64,000 nt of DNA from contig WOAB01000689.1 of NCBI GenBank assembly GCA_027886185.1, positions 806,001 to 870,000 of the forward strand. Reading direction: 5' to 3'. Source of the DNA: Rheum nobile. Taxonomy: Eukaryota > Streptophyta > Magnoliopsida > Caryophyllales > Polygonaceae. The translations under genes and the position numbers were made by a program. Below the pieces are notes generated by a model, which was not told where the DNA came from, ran no database searches, and worked only from the letters and a program-made list of their open reading frames with translations. Below, piece by piece: positions 44,475 to 58,200 of this stretch. Every line of letters begins with the position of its first letter. Position 1 is the first letter of the stretch.

Positions 44475-46872
44475 TCTTATCAAATCTTCAACAAAATCTC
44501 ATCAAAGTAACTTCTCTTTACAATAACTTCTAACGTAATTTTCTACTTGAAATGTGATACTTATATTTTTGTTAATGCATCAATAATATTAACGAATATT
44601 TAACATCATTAAAAAAATCATTTAGTTAATTAACATAATATATAAAGTATTATCTAAGATTAGGTTACTCAACCCAAGATATTGAGATAGCATATCTTCT
44701 AATAATTTTTTTGGTAAATATCACGAATTAGTGATAAACTATTAAGCCAATTAAATAAAACCACGTAAGTTAATTAGTATATTGAAATGGCAATAAGATT
44801 GGTAAACTCTTTAGATAGCATATCTTTTTAATGATTTTTTTTATTTACAATGCATTCACACTTTAAAATTTAAATAAACACACGTAAATCTTATAGTAAC
44901 AAAATCTTTAATCGATAAATTTCATATTTTTAAGATTTAAATACAAATTATTTATGAACTTGAAATAATTAATGACGAATAAAAAAATTATGCATAAAAA
45001 TAAAAATATACTATTTAAAAAAAAAGTGAACTGGGCTTTATTTGATTATCCAGTTAAGTTAATTTAGTATATTAAGAATTGACAATAGATATAACTTCCC
45101 AACATATATATACATTTAATAATAAAACAATGATTAAACTAATATGATTTTATTTTCAATAATATGATCTCAATGTCTAAAGTCTGAATCGTATTATAAA
45201 CAGTAAAAAAAAACTAACAAAAGTAATATTCTATCAACAAACTAAATAAGTTTAAACAAAATATAGATATAAACATATCATCATTAAGATATTGTTGAAA
45301 GATTGACAAATAGTATCTTACTAACCTATTAAATTGAAGAAAATATAGTACATTTTATTTCATATTTTAATTTTGGGTACTACTTCATTCTAAATATACA
45401 AAAATCATTGTGCTTGATGTACCATCATTATTATTTTTTGGTATATTTAGAGTGATTTTTTTCTCTTTAATGTTTATATATATAAATTCATCCACTTCCT
45501 TTCTATTGATATGTATATGTTTAAAAATTCTTCTTTCATCTTATAGCTAATATAATCTTAATAATTTATTCGTGTATAACACGATGGTTTAAACTAGTAA
45601 TAGTTAAAAGCATGGTACATAAGAATATATATTGTTTTATCAGAAGAACATTTCTTTTTGGTGAGCATCAGAAGAACAATTTTTGATGAGAATATACAGA
45701 CTGTATAGGGTCTATCTCAGATTAGTTGGTCAAATAGAGTGTATCTACGATCGATATATATGATGCATGATTTGTATTTTATAAAAATGGTACATGCACT
45801 ATCGATCTTATTGAAGGCAAGATAATGTTCTTATTTTGAGTTGTCATGTCAAAAAAGGGAAAACTTCAATGCATTGCTATTACACTTGGCAACGGGTCCG
45901 TCCATTAGGTGTTATAGTAGGCTCAATGGAAAAGGGTTCCTATATTTGTAGGGTCTATTATAAATTTTTAATAGTTTATATGTTTAATTAAATAACTTGT
46001 CCTAGTGATTTTAAGAATATTTTTTTAGGCAATTAACCCAATTCAAATCTCACTATCATCATTTTTTTTATTGTGTCTTTCTTATCTTATTAATACCTAT
46101 TTTATTTTAGTAACTTATATGTTTTAAACAAACAACTTATACTATTGATTTTAGAAATGTGATTTAAATCAATCAATTCACATTCAATTAAAACACCATT
46201 ACTTTTCCTTTAAAAAACACCATTATGTTTATTTATTCTACTTTTCTTATTTTCTAATAAATTACAAATATTATTATATTTAACATAAGCCCCCAATATT
46301 ATTGGACGGCCCTGCCTGACAAGTGGCAACCTCGATTAGAAACTAGAAACCCGACTTGATCAAAACATTTATTCGTGTCCTACAAACATAAAGTTCATCC
46401 TACATCAAAGATGAGTAAATATTAATGTCTAAAATATAAGTTTGGTGAAATATTTTTTCTATTATTTATTGATTGTAAGGTGAAATTTTACTGGATTGGG
46501 TTTAACGTGCCTATACGGATCCTGCCTGTAATTTGACTTGCAATCCACCACCATTCCTTTGAGAGAGTATATATACATAATAGAGCACTTTGTGTTTAGG
46601 GTTTTCTTGAGGGCTTAATTCCTTTATGAGACAAAAGTGAAACCACTTGAAAAGCTAGCTCCACTCTTTCAAGTAATCCTTGGTCTCTCCTTATATGGCT
46701 TGGCTACCACATTAATTAGCATTATATCATAACATCAACCAACCAAAAACATAAACCTCTTATTTCACCGTTCAACAAACAAAAGCTCCTTTTGAATACA
46801 ACGTGTGGTAGCAATAAACCTAACATTATAATATAATGTTTGTTGCATGAAGATTTCAACAACGTAACGTCC
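44475..46872. other. AT-rich intergenic DNA
   Basis: No conserved protein frame on either strand and no clear terminal repeats. The sequence is dominated by A/T tracts. The last few hundred bases are the FAF gene's upstream region. Confidence 0.5.
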
Positions 46873-46879
46873 TATAAAT
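46873..46879 (+). promoter_or_regulatory. Probable TATA box of the FAF-type gene
   Basis: TATAAAT lies 98 bp before the start codon, in front of a CT-rich leader with ATCACATCACC. Spacing fits a transcription start near 46905. Confidence 0.5.
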
Positions 46880-46953
46880 TCAACCCACCCATTTCACTTC
46901 CCTCTCATCACATCACCATTTCCTTTTCTCCTTCTTCCTTCCCTAAAACAGAG

Positions 46954-46974
46954 ATGACGTGTACAACAGCATGA
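46954..46974 (+). promoter_or_regulatory. Six-codon upstream ORF overlapping the FAF start codon
   Basis: ATGACGTGTACAACAGCATGA encodes MTCTTA and its TGA overlaps the main ATG in the tetranucleotide ATGA (46971-46974). Such an overlap could allow termination-reinitiation control of translation. Confidence 0.55.
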
Positions 46975-47456
46975 GAAGCAAGAACGAAGAGATGAGTGGA
47001 TGGGATTCCCTGATATCTCTCTCCACCAAGAAGGATGACGTGGCAAGCGTTGACTATGTCCACCCTCTAGTCAAGTGCTCCGAGCCGACATTGAGCCAGG
47101 AGAGCCTCGAGATGTGCACCGAGAGCCTGGGGAGCGAGACGGGCAGTGGTTCGACGAGCGAAGAGTTCGATTCCTTTCCCGAGGCAAGGGAGCCGCCGCC
47201 GCCAAGGGCTCGGGTCCATAACACTCCAAAAACAATTAGAAGGTGTTTCCCGCCACCGCTGCCATCGATTAGCGGGTCCGGTGGGGTCCACGTCAGGCGA
47301 CACAGGGAGGACGGGAGGCTGGTGGTTATGGTGCTTACGGTTGCTTCTTCCCAGGCTTGTTTTGCAGCTGAGAGGGAGAATGGGAGGCTCAAGCTTCACT
47401 TTACAGATTATATGTGTGATGGGAGAGGACATGGAGGGGAATTTGGAGAATGTTGA
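46971..47456 (+). CDS. FANTASTIC FOUR (FAF)-family protein, 161 aa, intronless
   Basis: The start is the ATG giving MRSKNEEMSGWDSL; an upstream in-frame GTG is not used. The mid-region has CTESLGSETGSGSTSEEFD, a conserved acidic FAF-type segment. The FAF domain then follows: RRCFPPPLPSIS, GSGGVHVRRHREDGRLVV, and SQACFAAERENGRLKLHF. Arabidopsis FAF proteins are small plant-specific regulators that limit shoot meristem size and repress WUSCHEL; function here is inferred from family. The protein is shorter than most FAF1-4 members, mainly in the N-terminal part. Which FAF clade it belongs to cannot be settled by eye. Confidence 0.82.
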   Translation: MRSKNEEMSGWDSLISLSTKKDDVASVDYVHPLVKCSEPTLSQESLEMCTESLGSETGSGSTSEEFDSFPEAREPPPPRARVHNTPKTIRRCFPPPLPSISGSGGVHVRRHREDGRLVVMVLTVASSQACFAAERENGRLKLHFTDYMCDGRGHGGEFGEC

Positions 47457-48299
47457 GGGTGAAATCGGAAGCAAGTGCAAGGAAGATGAGAGCATGATGG
47501 TGAATTTAATTGGAAAGCTTTTGGGTTGCAACATCTTTAATTTGTTTTTAATGTTATGAATTCTGCAATTTGTACTATTTATAGTTAGACCTAGAAGGAT
47601 GATGAAAATTGATTATGTTCTTGTGTAATGTTTTATATTGTAATCATTGAAGGGAAGATCTTCAACAGTCTTAACGGAATTGTCGAAATGGTAATTGTTG
47701 GATCACTTCTTAATACCGTTTAAACCGAAAAACACATATTTAATTCAATTTGAGTTTTCAAGAGATTGGTTAGGATTCTTAAGGAAAATGTAAGTTTTTA
47801 TTTGACCATTTCATATTCTCATATAATGACACATAACGCCATAGAATTTCGTTTAAAAAAACAAACTTGTGGAACTGTTTATTATGCAATGGCAGGCCCC
47901 CTCTCTACAGAGAGAGGGCGTCCAAAAATTGGCGAGAAAGGGCTACCGAAAGTAGGGCAGACACAACCTCGCGCGCACATCAAAGTGTGTGTTCGTTTGC
48001 CGGTGTGTTGGCACGGCCTGCCATCTCTATACGATCATCAACAGGCCGCCACAGCACCCCTGACAGGACGGGTTAATTTTAAAATGCAAGCCCCTCTGAT
48101 TCTTTTAATAGGCTCAGGCGCAACAAAGGTCTCTTGCATTATTCGATGTGGGATGTCAAAGACCTGGAGAATTTTAAAATTGCCACATCCGAAGTTCCAA
48201 GGACAAAACAACTTATTTTCTCAGTTCTCTCCCAACACGAACGGAGCAAGCAAGGGTTTTCAAAATTGAGAGATCTTCTCTGCTTTGGACAGGTTCGAG
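47457..48299. other. Intergenic DNA between FAF and p31comet genes
   Basis: Positions 47880-48070 are GC-richer and hold a small hairpin (CCCTCTCT-ACAG-AGAGAGGG, about 47900-47919), perhaps the remains of a transposon. The rest is the FAF 3' flank and the p31comet 5' leader. Confidence 0.45.
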
Positions 48300-51295
48300 A
48301 TGAAGAAGCGAGACGGAATTTCGATGAAAATGGAGGACGTGGAAATGGAGATCGAAGTCAGTTCCGACTCCATCGACTGCTCCGCGATTTACCATGTCGT
48401 CTCCGACGTTTTAGCCTTCCTCCTCTTCATGCATCACCAAATCCCTTCGTACATTCTCACTCTCTCTCTCTCTCTCTCTCTAAACCATCTTTACTGAGAA
48501 TTTGTTCGTATTCAACTCCAAGACTAACTTTTAGGGCTTACTATCTACCAGGTTGTAAGCTTTCGTCCTTTTTCTTATTCCTGTCTATTTAGGGGTTCTT
48601 GAAGCGTGGTTTGGACTTTAATTATGCTATGTGTGTGAGAATTTGAACATAAAAGCAAAAGTTTGTTTGCTGCTATCGTGGAACTATGAACAGATTGAAG
48701 AAATGTTGGTGATAATGTGACCTTGAAATCAATTTTTATCAACTTTTTCAGACATTAATAGTTTTATTAGGTTTTAATAAAATATCCGGCTATGAGAAAC
48801 ATTTGGAAGAACTCTTGTTCACTTATCTCTTGTGTGCATACGTCTTTGAGCATCTATATCTTGTTTAGCTGGACTAGTAATATCTTCTAAGGTCTAAGGG
48901 AGTTTAGTTTTTAAAATGTGCATTTCCTATATTATAACATTGCTTATTGAGTTATTGGTCACTGGAATGCAGCTTCATGTAATAATCAAAGCTCTGACAC
49001 TCATTCTATGATGCTTTGGTAATTAAATCTATTGAGTTCCTGCAAGCAGTGCAATCTGAGTCATTTTCTTTCAGCATGTTGCAGGATATGACTCATGAAT
49101 ATTGTTTGTTGCAAGCCGAGTATAAGGAACTGGTATGTTATGAGAAATTCAGGATTGAGTTGGGCTTCCGTACTTGGTTTGTTGATGTTTGGTTCCTAAA
49201 GCGATATGGTTTTAGGAGATGGTTCTTACACAACCAGAGTTGAACATCACATCCAGAAGAAAGCATGCTGGGAGGAAAAGAGAGGTCAGATCAGGGATTC
49301 GGAGAGTAGAGAAGTTCATGACTGCAGTGACCAATATACAAACTGCGTTGCAGCTAATAATGAGAGAGGTTTCCAATGTTGAGGCTGTTATCTTCATTTT
49401 TGGGAATCCGAGAAGACCACAGTATATCTATGAGATGTCTTTTCCTCATGGAACAGTGGTTCCACAAACTCCAGACCATATTGGTAAAAAGAGTCATTTT
49501 GCAGACAGGCTTTCAAGAAAGGTTTGTTGCTAATAGCTTCATTGAATATATTTGACCATCTAGCATGTACTGGATAAAATGTTTGTGTTGGCGTAGGTTA
49601 TCCGGGAATTTGCTTCAAAAGGTGTAGGATCATCTTCCTATACAGGTGCTTGCCGTAGTATATCTGGTCTAATTTTCAGTCATTTTGACTATGATATTAG
49701 TATTTATGGTCAACTTTCAGTCATTTTGACTATGATATTATTGATATATTGTGTTTACTTAGATTATAAGACTTTTGTTTCAGGACCTTCTAAGTTGTTT
49801 CTACTGGTTAAAGCTTCTTCATCCTTTAATATGCCACAACATTTTCTTCCAAAGAGAGATTTTCAATACAGCAAGAAGCGAGAAGTAAGTACTTTTGTTA
49901 ACCTTTCCATTGTTGGTTTGTTTTTCTGTGTTGTTCATTATTGTATCTTGTACTATCTTTTAACGAATATAGCTTCACATGTCAATTTTTTTTTGCCAGT
50001 TGTGCATCATTAATTTGAAACAATGCATTTTCTTATTGTCTATGACTCTCAGAAAGAATCAATTTTACTTATGTGATTGTCGTTGAATTGAATTTGGCAG
50101 TTGTTTTACCCATTGTTGTACTTATGGATTTACCATAGAATTTTGCCCTTCTGAAAACACAGATATACAAGACAATACCATTTTCTCATCATATAACTTG
50201 CTCAAACTCAAGCTTGTTTTGTTCATTGTTTGATATGGTTTTCTGCATTTGTGATTTCCTGAACAAATATGCAAGTTAATGTGTCACCTTAGTATATATG
50301 CCTAATTTTCTGTCTTCCAAGCTCCGGTTTAAATAGATTATGACGTGAAGACTAGTGTATGGTGAATTCATGTAGATATTCTGGTAGAGTTATTCAACAA
50401 AGAAATAATTTAGAGTTTTATCTCTTGCAGACAGCAACTTATAGGCTGAGGTTAGTGCATAGGACATGTCGCTCTAAGATGGGAACCTCCAATTGCGTCT
50501 CTCCAGTTGCCAGCTCTTCTAGCTTGAGAGATGGTACAGCAGATGATTTAGTATGGTATGTTTGTCACTGTTTTAGCTGGAAATCGTATTACAAAAAACA
50601 CATATCCAATATATGTTAATAAATTGAAAAATACTAGGCTCTATTGACGGAGCATATAACTTTGTTGAGTAAAGAGAAAGAAGAAATATATTAGGAGGAA
50701 GAGGAGATCTAAACCGAAGAGAAGAATAGGGAGAATAGTTCTTCCAAAAAATTACTATGTTCTACCTTGTAGAATTTTTATAAGGGAACTCCTAACACTT
50801 TCTTTTATAAGAAGCTTTCCAGAAAAGAAAGTTCAATTCTATACTATTATCAATTTATCATGCATCCTTTTGTGCCCCTCTTTTCAAATGGAGTTAATGT
50901 CATATCTTCTATGTTTTCTAACTCAAGTTCAGATAGCAAGACGCATTTTTCTTTACCTTCACAAGTGAACAACTTTCGATGTCACTGAATTCTGAAAAAT
51001 GCTTTCAGAAAACAGAGGTTTACATATGTCAAGGAGGCTCAACAAGTGGATAAAATTAATAGATATTCAGGATAATTTTTAAATTTCAGAGCGTAAATTA
51101 AAAATTCCCCTTTCTGAGTGGCTAATAGAGAGTTGGTTGTGGGTTCAGAGTAATTTGCTTGTGCAGTAATCATCCTGTCTTTTTCTCTTTGATGTTATTC
51201 TTCCACGTGTGATATGATGCTTTTCGTTCTGCAGGTTTCAGTGTCGCCATGTAATTAAGGGCCTTGCAAGTGAGAATCCATCACCAGAAGAGTAA
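48300..51295 (+). CDS. COMET: p31comet (MAD2L1-binding protein) homologue, 282 aa, 7 exons
   Basis: Exons: 48300-48448, 49075-49132, 49216-49521, 49597-49645, 49784-49884, 50431-50555 and 51235-51295, all GT-AG and in phase (849 nt). The product has YHVVSDVLAFLLFMHHQIPS, a basic RKREVRSGIRRVEKFM segment, RRPQYIYEMSFP, FNMPQHFLPKRDF and the C-terminal WFQCRHVIKGLASENPSPEE. This is the plant p31comet pattern, a HORMA-like fold. Family knowledge: p31comet binds closed MAD2 and works with TRIP13/PCH2 to remodel HORMA proteins, in checkpoint silencing and meiotic recombination. The start ATG is chosen because the following sequence is acidic then conserved; an in-frame TTG at 48285 is less likely. 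No damage was seen. Confidence 0.85.
48459..48481 (+). repeat. (CT)n microsatellite just inside p31comet intron 1
   Basis: About eleven CT repeats start 11 bp after the donor site. It is a likely length-polymorphic marker and may act as a polypyrimidine binding site. Confidence 0.9.
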
Positions 51296-52242
51296 GGAGG
51301 TTGCAAAATGAATTAACATTTCTTCATTCTGAATGAAGTTTCTACATATGTAGTTTAGTTTGATTAGTTTTTATAGTGGTTGTTGGCTGATTATATAGTG
51401 GATAATCCACAGGTTTAACCGAACTAAAGGCCTTTTATAAGAAGTTGAACCTTTTATAAGAAGCCATCATCCAACTCATTGTAAAAGTGATTGAAGCCTT
51501 TTATAAGAAGTTAAACCTGCAATTGTTTGCTTACATCTTGCATCGCTTGTACTGTTAAATTCTTTTGTGCCTTTGTTAATTATGACAGCTTAATATCTGC
51601 CTACTCATTGTATGAGATTATATTGTACAAGATAGAGTTGTTCAATTAACGCATTCCCAAAACCAATGAGTTATCGCTAGCATTAAGGGGGGATATTCTT
51701 GAGCCACCTTTATTTTTAGTTTTCTATTGCAGCTCAAGTGTCTGCCATCTTGTGATCTTTTATCATCATCCAAAACTACTACGTCTATGCTTTCTTGCTT
51801 TTCAAGCTGATAATGCAAAACAAAAAGGCTGAAGATCTCAAACAAGCGAGTGCTTCATGAATTTGGTGCTCCATGAAAGATGTGCACGCGGAATGCATCT
51901 GTGCTTAAGGTTAGTAAACTGACCGTCTTCTGCTTTATCCATCTGCTCAAACCCTTAAACTTGCTTTTACTGCTCCATAATCCATTTGATACTTAGCTGT
52001 AATCTACTATGCATTACAAAAAAAACAAATGCATGATGCTTGCACAATGTTATTTATTAAATTTAACCTAGTAATCAGAAATCACACTCTTGTAAATAGC
52101 TAGTCTACCCTCCATGAGTTTACAGACTCACAGTAGAATTTACCTAATTGTACATTGCTCTGCAAAGGAGCCATCGTTTTCACTATATTTTTCTATAGGG
52201 GAAAAGAGGAACCATCTGATTTATTGCTATCTTCACTTAATA
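51296..52242. other. Convergent 3' flanks of p31comet and TT8-like genes
   Basis: No gene. CCTTTTATAAGAAGTT recurs three times between 51430 and 51510. The interval contains both terminators' regions but no motif I can call. Confidence 0.5.
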
Positions 52243-55200
52243 CTAGGAGTCATGAGTGTGGGGAACTATTTGATTTATTGCTCTCTTCACTTCTATAATG
52301 CTAGCTTTCTTCCCATTGCCATTCTCCTTGACCTGCAAACAATCCAAAAATAAGAAAATCTCAAAACATTGAAAATGAATATTCCCAAGAAATTATTTAA
52401 TAAAGAGATTTATATGTCTTTTTTATATTACCTTGGCTCTCAATTCTGCTGTGAAGAAGCCATTATTCAAAGAAGACTGGACAGCGGTGACCTCCACGAG
52501 CATCTCCCTGAGCGTGAGCATCAACTCCAACAGCACCCCCTCCTTGTACGGACACTGCAGCTCTATCAACGCATCGCTCTCTATGATCGACACCTGTAGC
52601 ATGTCAGCTGGCATCGGTGGCGACTCCACCATCTTGGCCTTGGCCCCACCGCTGCTCCCCTCGACCACCCGGATCTTCCTCTTGTCAGAGCCTGGCCCAG
52701 GCCCGTTCCTGGCCCGATCCGCCAATGTGACCCCGCTCTGCGGGTCTTTGCCCGAGCTGTTCGACTTGGCGGCCTCAGCCAGACGCGCACGCTCGGTCTC
52801 CATCTGGCGTGAGCCCGCCTCCAAGTCCTGAATTTTACGACGTAGCTGCTTCAAGTACTCGATCGTGTCCCCTAAGATGGAGGCCTTGTCCATCTTGGTG
52901 ACGAACGGGACTAGGGACCGTAGTATGATGAATCTCTCGTTGAGCTTCTCTCGACGCCTGCGCTCCGCCAGGACGTGGTTTGCGCTGAGCTCGTCCTGCA
53001 GGGCGGCGCCCTTGGTTCGGAACCGGGAGGTCTGGTCGGTTGACCCGGGCCCACCCTGTGTTTTGGGCGAGTTTTCGCCATTGTACTTGATGTGGAGATA
53101 AGGGACAGTGAGGAGGATGTATTTGAGCAGCCACTGGGAGCTACGCTCCGGTTGGACGTGGAGGTGGTGATCTGATCGGAACGTCCATTTGGAGAAGGCG
53201 GAGTGTGTGGTGGGCCCGCCAAGGTAGCCTGCTGTGGCGGGGTAGGATTCCGATGTCCACCGGGTGGCTTGGTGTTGGAGGACGGAGGAGACTGTTTGGG
53301 AGTAATGTGTGTCATCTTGTCCTAATTCTTCAAATGGAGGGGCATCTGTGCAAATTTGTCAAAAACATTTTAAAAGAAAAACAATTCTAGCTAACATATA
53401 TAGATTTACCTTAATTTTAACCCTTTTGAAACATAAAAAAAGTAATGTGTTATAAAGCAATTAAAAAAAGTACAATCTATGTATGTGATAGAAAAATATG
53501 TGTTTTATAGTTTTCCATTTTGATTTGTTTGTTTGTTTTTTTATTTTACGTTTTTGTATTTTCCTTCGAGTCGGTTTGCCCGGCTATTGAATTTCTTTGA
53601 ATCATTTTCCTTATCAAACAAAAACTTGTGTGCAAGCTAGAAAGATGACTGAAATTAATTCCTATAATTATTTACACGTCTCCGTATATGAGAAGGAATT
53701 ATGATGTCGTCATTATTTGTAATTTGAAATGGGTTTTGTGGTGGTCCTGCTGGAAAGGTGATTGCATTGGTTAGAGTAGGCAGGCAAATCTCTCAATCAT
53801 GGAATTCCGTTGAATTTATTAAATCCTATACGGAATTGTTTTAGGCTACTAGCTTGTATGACTCTTAATCCATGTTCTAACTACTACTCCGTACCATATT
53901 AAATAAATAAGTTATCAAGAGTACAGAGTTGTTTTGGTGGTTGTCTAGAGATCTCAGCCACATTAATTATAAATCATTAGACCAAGTGGACGTTAGTAAT
54001 ACATAGTAGTAAAGTAGTATATTTGTTTTTGTTTCATTCTCCCGGTTGGAACATATTGCGTAGTTGAATTTCTATGCACGTTAATGACTTTTTTGAAAGG
54101 GTAACTTGTGCAGAGTTCTATGCACGTTAATGCAGCAAAGAATCAAATTCTACAAGCTCTATTTATTATTTATAAGCACTTTTATTAATCCTATCATCCT
54201 CTATACTGCATATGACTACTACAAGCTAGCTAGGATCGTGCACTCCCATGCACCCGGTAACATTATAATGAAGAAATAAATAAAAAATCTTACCCTTCGT
54301 TTTTTTATGTGGTCAGCATTAAATTTGGACTGCGCAGATTCAGCTGAGTAATTAATTACTCGTGCCGCTAGACGTGGAAAAATCAGTAGTGCATTTATTC
54401 TAAACTTTTATGTCTCTTTCACTCTTTGTAAGACAGCAAAGTTTTTAATTTCATCTACCCTAAATTAATTCTACCTTGGATCAGAAAATAAAACAGCCAG
54501 ACAAAATGCACATTATGCAAACACGAATTATTTATATTTACCTGTTGAAAGTGGTGGTTGAGGCGGCGGTTGTACCGACTGATGCTGCAGTAAAACGGGC
54601 CAGCGCCTAGACGACTCAGCCCGAGTCCGGTGACCCGGAAACGCGTCTGCCGGATTATTCACTCCAGCCCCGCCGCCGCCGCCCACAGCGGCGGGGAAAT
54701 CGGAGTCCATGTGGTTGGAGGCGTCGTCGGGTGACCCCATGCGGATATCCTCTGACATCTCCAGCTGCATAAGCTCACTCGGCTCTGCCGCCGTTGTATG
54801 GGCCAACTGGGCCGGGTTAGGTGGGCCCGCTTCCGACGTCTGACGGCTGTTTCGGCCCGTCTCCGCCTCTGAGTCCGACTCTGCACCAGATCCTTCCGCT
54901 ACATTATACTGAACGCATAAGTTGTCCATTTTATAATGTTCAATTTAATTGAATCATGTATTTTTTCAGAAAAATAATAATTATTATTATATTGGCGAAA
55001 GCAACTGCAAGTACTCGAGGCTTATGATATATAGTCGATATAGTATGTAGAGATCCAGTAATAAAAAGTTCATAGAGTTAATTAATTTAATAATTTCGTA
55101 GAATACATTGGTATCGCCTTAAATATATATTCCCTTCCGTTAAATTTTAATTGTCTTTCTAGCATAGAAAATGGTGGAGAAATAAAGTGAATTATTTGTG

Positions 55201-58200
55201 TGAGACTAAGGGTCTGTTTGGATTCCGCTCTAGAATATATTATAAAATGTATTCTATTTGGAATCCAAACGAAACATAAGTGTACATAAAAAAAAATGGA
55301 ACTAAAAGCTTACTATGGAATAAATGAATGTAAGGGAAAATTGGATAAAATTTGACAAAAATATGTAAAAAAACTAATAAAATACAAAAAAATAGAAGTC
55401 TAAAAAGACAATTAAATATTAACGGAGGGAGTATTTGTTAAAATCAGGTGGATTATTAATTTAGAAATTGTCAATCGGTGCTATAAGTCTATCACATAAG
55501 TTTATGTATATATACTCTACCAACCTTATTTATATACAAGACTCGATTTTTTTTCGAAATTTCCAGTTTGAAGTACATTATTTGCATAATATTGTGTTTA
55601 CTTTGGAATTTTTTAAATAAAATTATACTTGTTGGGTTTTTTAATCCTAAACTATAAACGAAAAGGAGTAGATAGTTTACCATTTGTACCGTCTTCGTCG
55701 TCTTCATCCTCGTCGTCATCATCAGCTTGGTGGTTAACTCGATTAGGGTTGGAGGTGCCAGTGGGTTCGGTGGTGGCGTGGTACATGGATGCGGCGGGGA
55801 TAGGGGGATGGTGGTCGGAGGAGGATGCGGCGGGGTTGGAGGTGGAGTGTCCGGAGAGGGCGGGTTTAGGGGGAGGGTGGCGGTGGTCAACGAAGAAAGT
55901 CTTGACGTGTGGGATCAAACAAGGGTCCTCTTGGATCCTCTCGGTGGACCCCAGCTCCACCACACCATCCATCAGAGGAATGCACAAAACAGTCTGCTTA
56001 TTCAGAGCAAAAACCATTAGTATTTTTGTGAACATCTCATGTTGATTAGGATAATCTAATGCTTGAATTAGATACTACGGAGTAGTAATTAATTAGTAGA
56101 TGATGCCAAAAAATTAATTCATAAGAAAGTAGTACCTACTACCTAGTGAGAGTGTACGTAATATCGAAAGAATGAAAGAAAGAAAGAAAAAAAGGTTAAT
56201 TACCTGAATTCGAGCACTCTTTAGTCGCATAGCACGTGACAAGCGAGAAAAAAACACAAAGAGTAAAGTTAGTCAAGGTGAACTATTCATAGAAAAATGT
56301 GAACAAAAAGCAAATTAAATAAACCATTTTACTTATGTTGGATTGGATTTCAATTTACAAAATCATAAAGTTCGCTTCCATGAAATCTTAAAAATAGGGC
56401 ATAGACTATAATAAAATGAATTAATCTACATCAATTGATAAATTCAGTTTTTTATTTGTTATTACAATAAAAAAAATGGTTTATTGAAATATTAAACTTT
56501 TTTTTTTTTGTGAAATACATTACTCCAAATAAATGGAGCTTAATTAATTGTTTTCACTTGTTTTTATAATAAAGCAATAAATCAGTTAGGAGGAAAAAAA
56601 AAAGAATGTAACTAACCTTGGCAAGAATGGCTCGAGAAAAGACTTTGCTATCAAGCTCGTGAGCTCCCGTCAACCACACATACTGCCTCTTTGCATACGC
56701 CTTTCCCGGTAACCTACACGTACATTATTTTATTCAATTAAGTTAATCTCCTCTTTAATACGGAGTAATCAATTAATTAACTGTAGGCAGCTGTAAATTG
56801 GATCGGTCAAATCGGGTTCGGTTTGGTTATTTCAGATTGAGAACCGGTCGGGTCATTTCGGATAACAGATCAAGTTGGTCGAGTCATTACAGATCCGCGG
56901 GCAATTCGGGTTAACCAACGGGTCAAGAGCGTCATTTTTTAAATATTTTGTTCACTATTTAAATATTATGAAATAGTTAAAAACTAATTTAAATATGTCA
57001 AAATAAGTTGAAATGAATTTACATAATAATAATATTATTAATTATTTAATGTAATTGATATTAGTAGACCAAAATCATATTTTAATTTTATTTTTAATTT
57101 TTATAATATTAATCTATAAATTTCTACATTATAAACAATTATATAAGTACAACAATGTTCTTTTTTTAGGATATTAAGCATATTATCATTATTTATATGT
57201 CATTTATTATATATATTTTATGTTATATTTTATTAATATTGCACATTTATTCATTAATCAGGTCGAGTTCGGTCTCGATAAATTCGGGTTCGGTTACTTC
57301 GGGTTATCAAAAATTTCGGTCAGGTCGGATCGGGTCCAAAAGCGGGTCGGTCACATCGATAAAACGGATTCAATCACTTTTTGACAGCTTTTAGTCTGCA
57401 GCCCATGATTTAAAGGTAAACAAATGGTACTCCGTACGTAGTAGTAATAAATTACTCCCTCCGTTAAGTTTTAATTGACGTTTTAGCAAATTTCAGACAA
57501 AATAAGAAATCAATTATTTTTCCAGATTACCCTTATGATTAGTGACTAATTACTTTTTTATTACTGCTCATAAAATCTCACAAAAAATAAAAAAAAATAA
57601 AAAAATCAAAAGTAAATCTCCTCTAGTTACATTTATCTCTTTCCCATCTACCTTTTCATCTACTCTTTAACTATTTTTTGGCTATAAAGACCAAACGCCG
57701 AAGAATTTGTTATGGAAGACAAAATGATTCAATCACTAGCTACAATCAATAAGTTCCAAAAATCCAAATAAATAAATAAAAAGATATGAGAGGATGAACA
57801 GTTGATCAGTAGATCTTAGAAAATGGGAAAGCAATGAATAAAATATTGAGAACCAAAAAAATAAAAATAAAAGAATTACTAAATATGATGATAAATCTGA
57901 AAAAAATAGCTGAAAAAAGTCTAAAATGACAATTAAAACTTAATAAGGACTTAAGCCTATAACGTCAATTAAAACTTAACGGAGAAAGTAATTAATAAGT
58001 GTGCCTGCTGCAATTAATTTCATAAAGATGGAAAAACATTTGAGATCAGAAAGCGAGTAGCTATGCTGGAACACCAAAACAACTCATTTATCCATTCTGG
58101 AGTTATTATTTTCCTAAACGTGCAGTACCGGCCAGTAACTTTTTTGGTTGTGGTCGAAACCTAACAGTAACTCTCTCTCTACTGAATCAGGAATTTATTA

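Noticed and set aside
52433..53390. Plus-strand open frames opposite the TT8-like bHLH exon
   Set aside because: They are antisense shadows of a GC-rich conserved exon with no family signature of their own.
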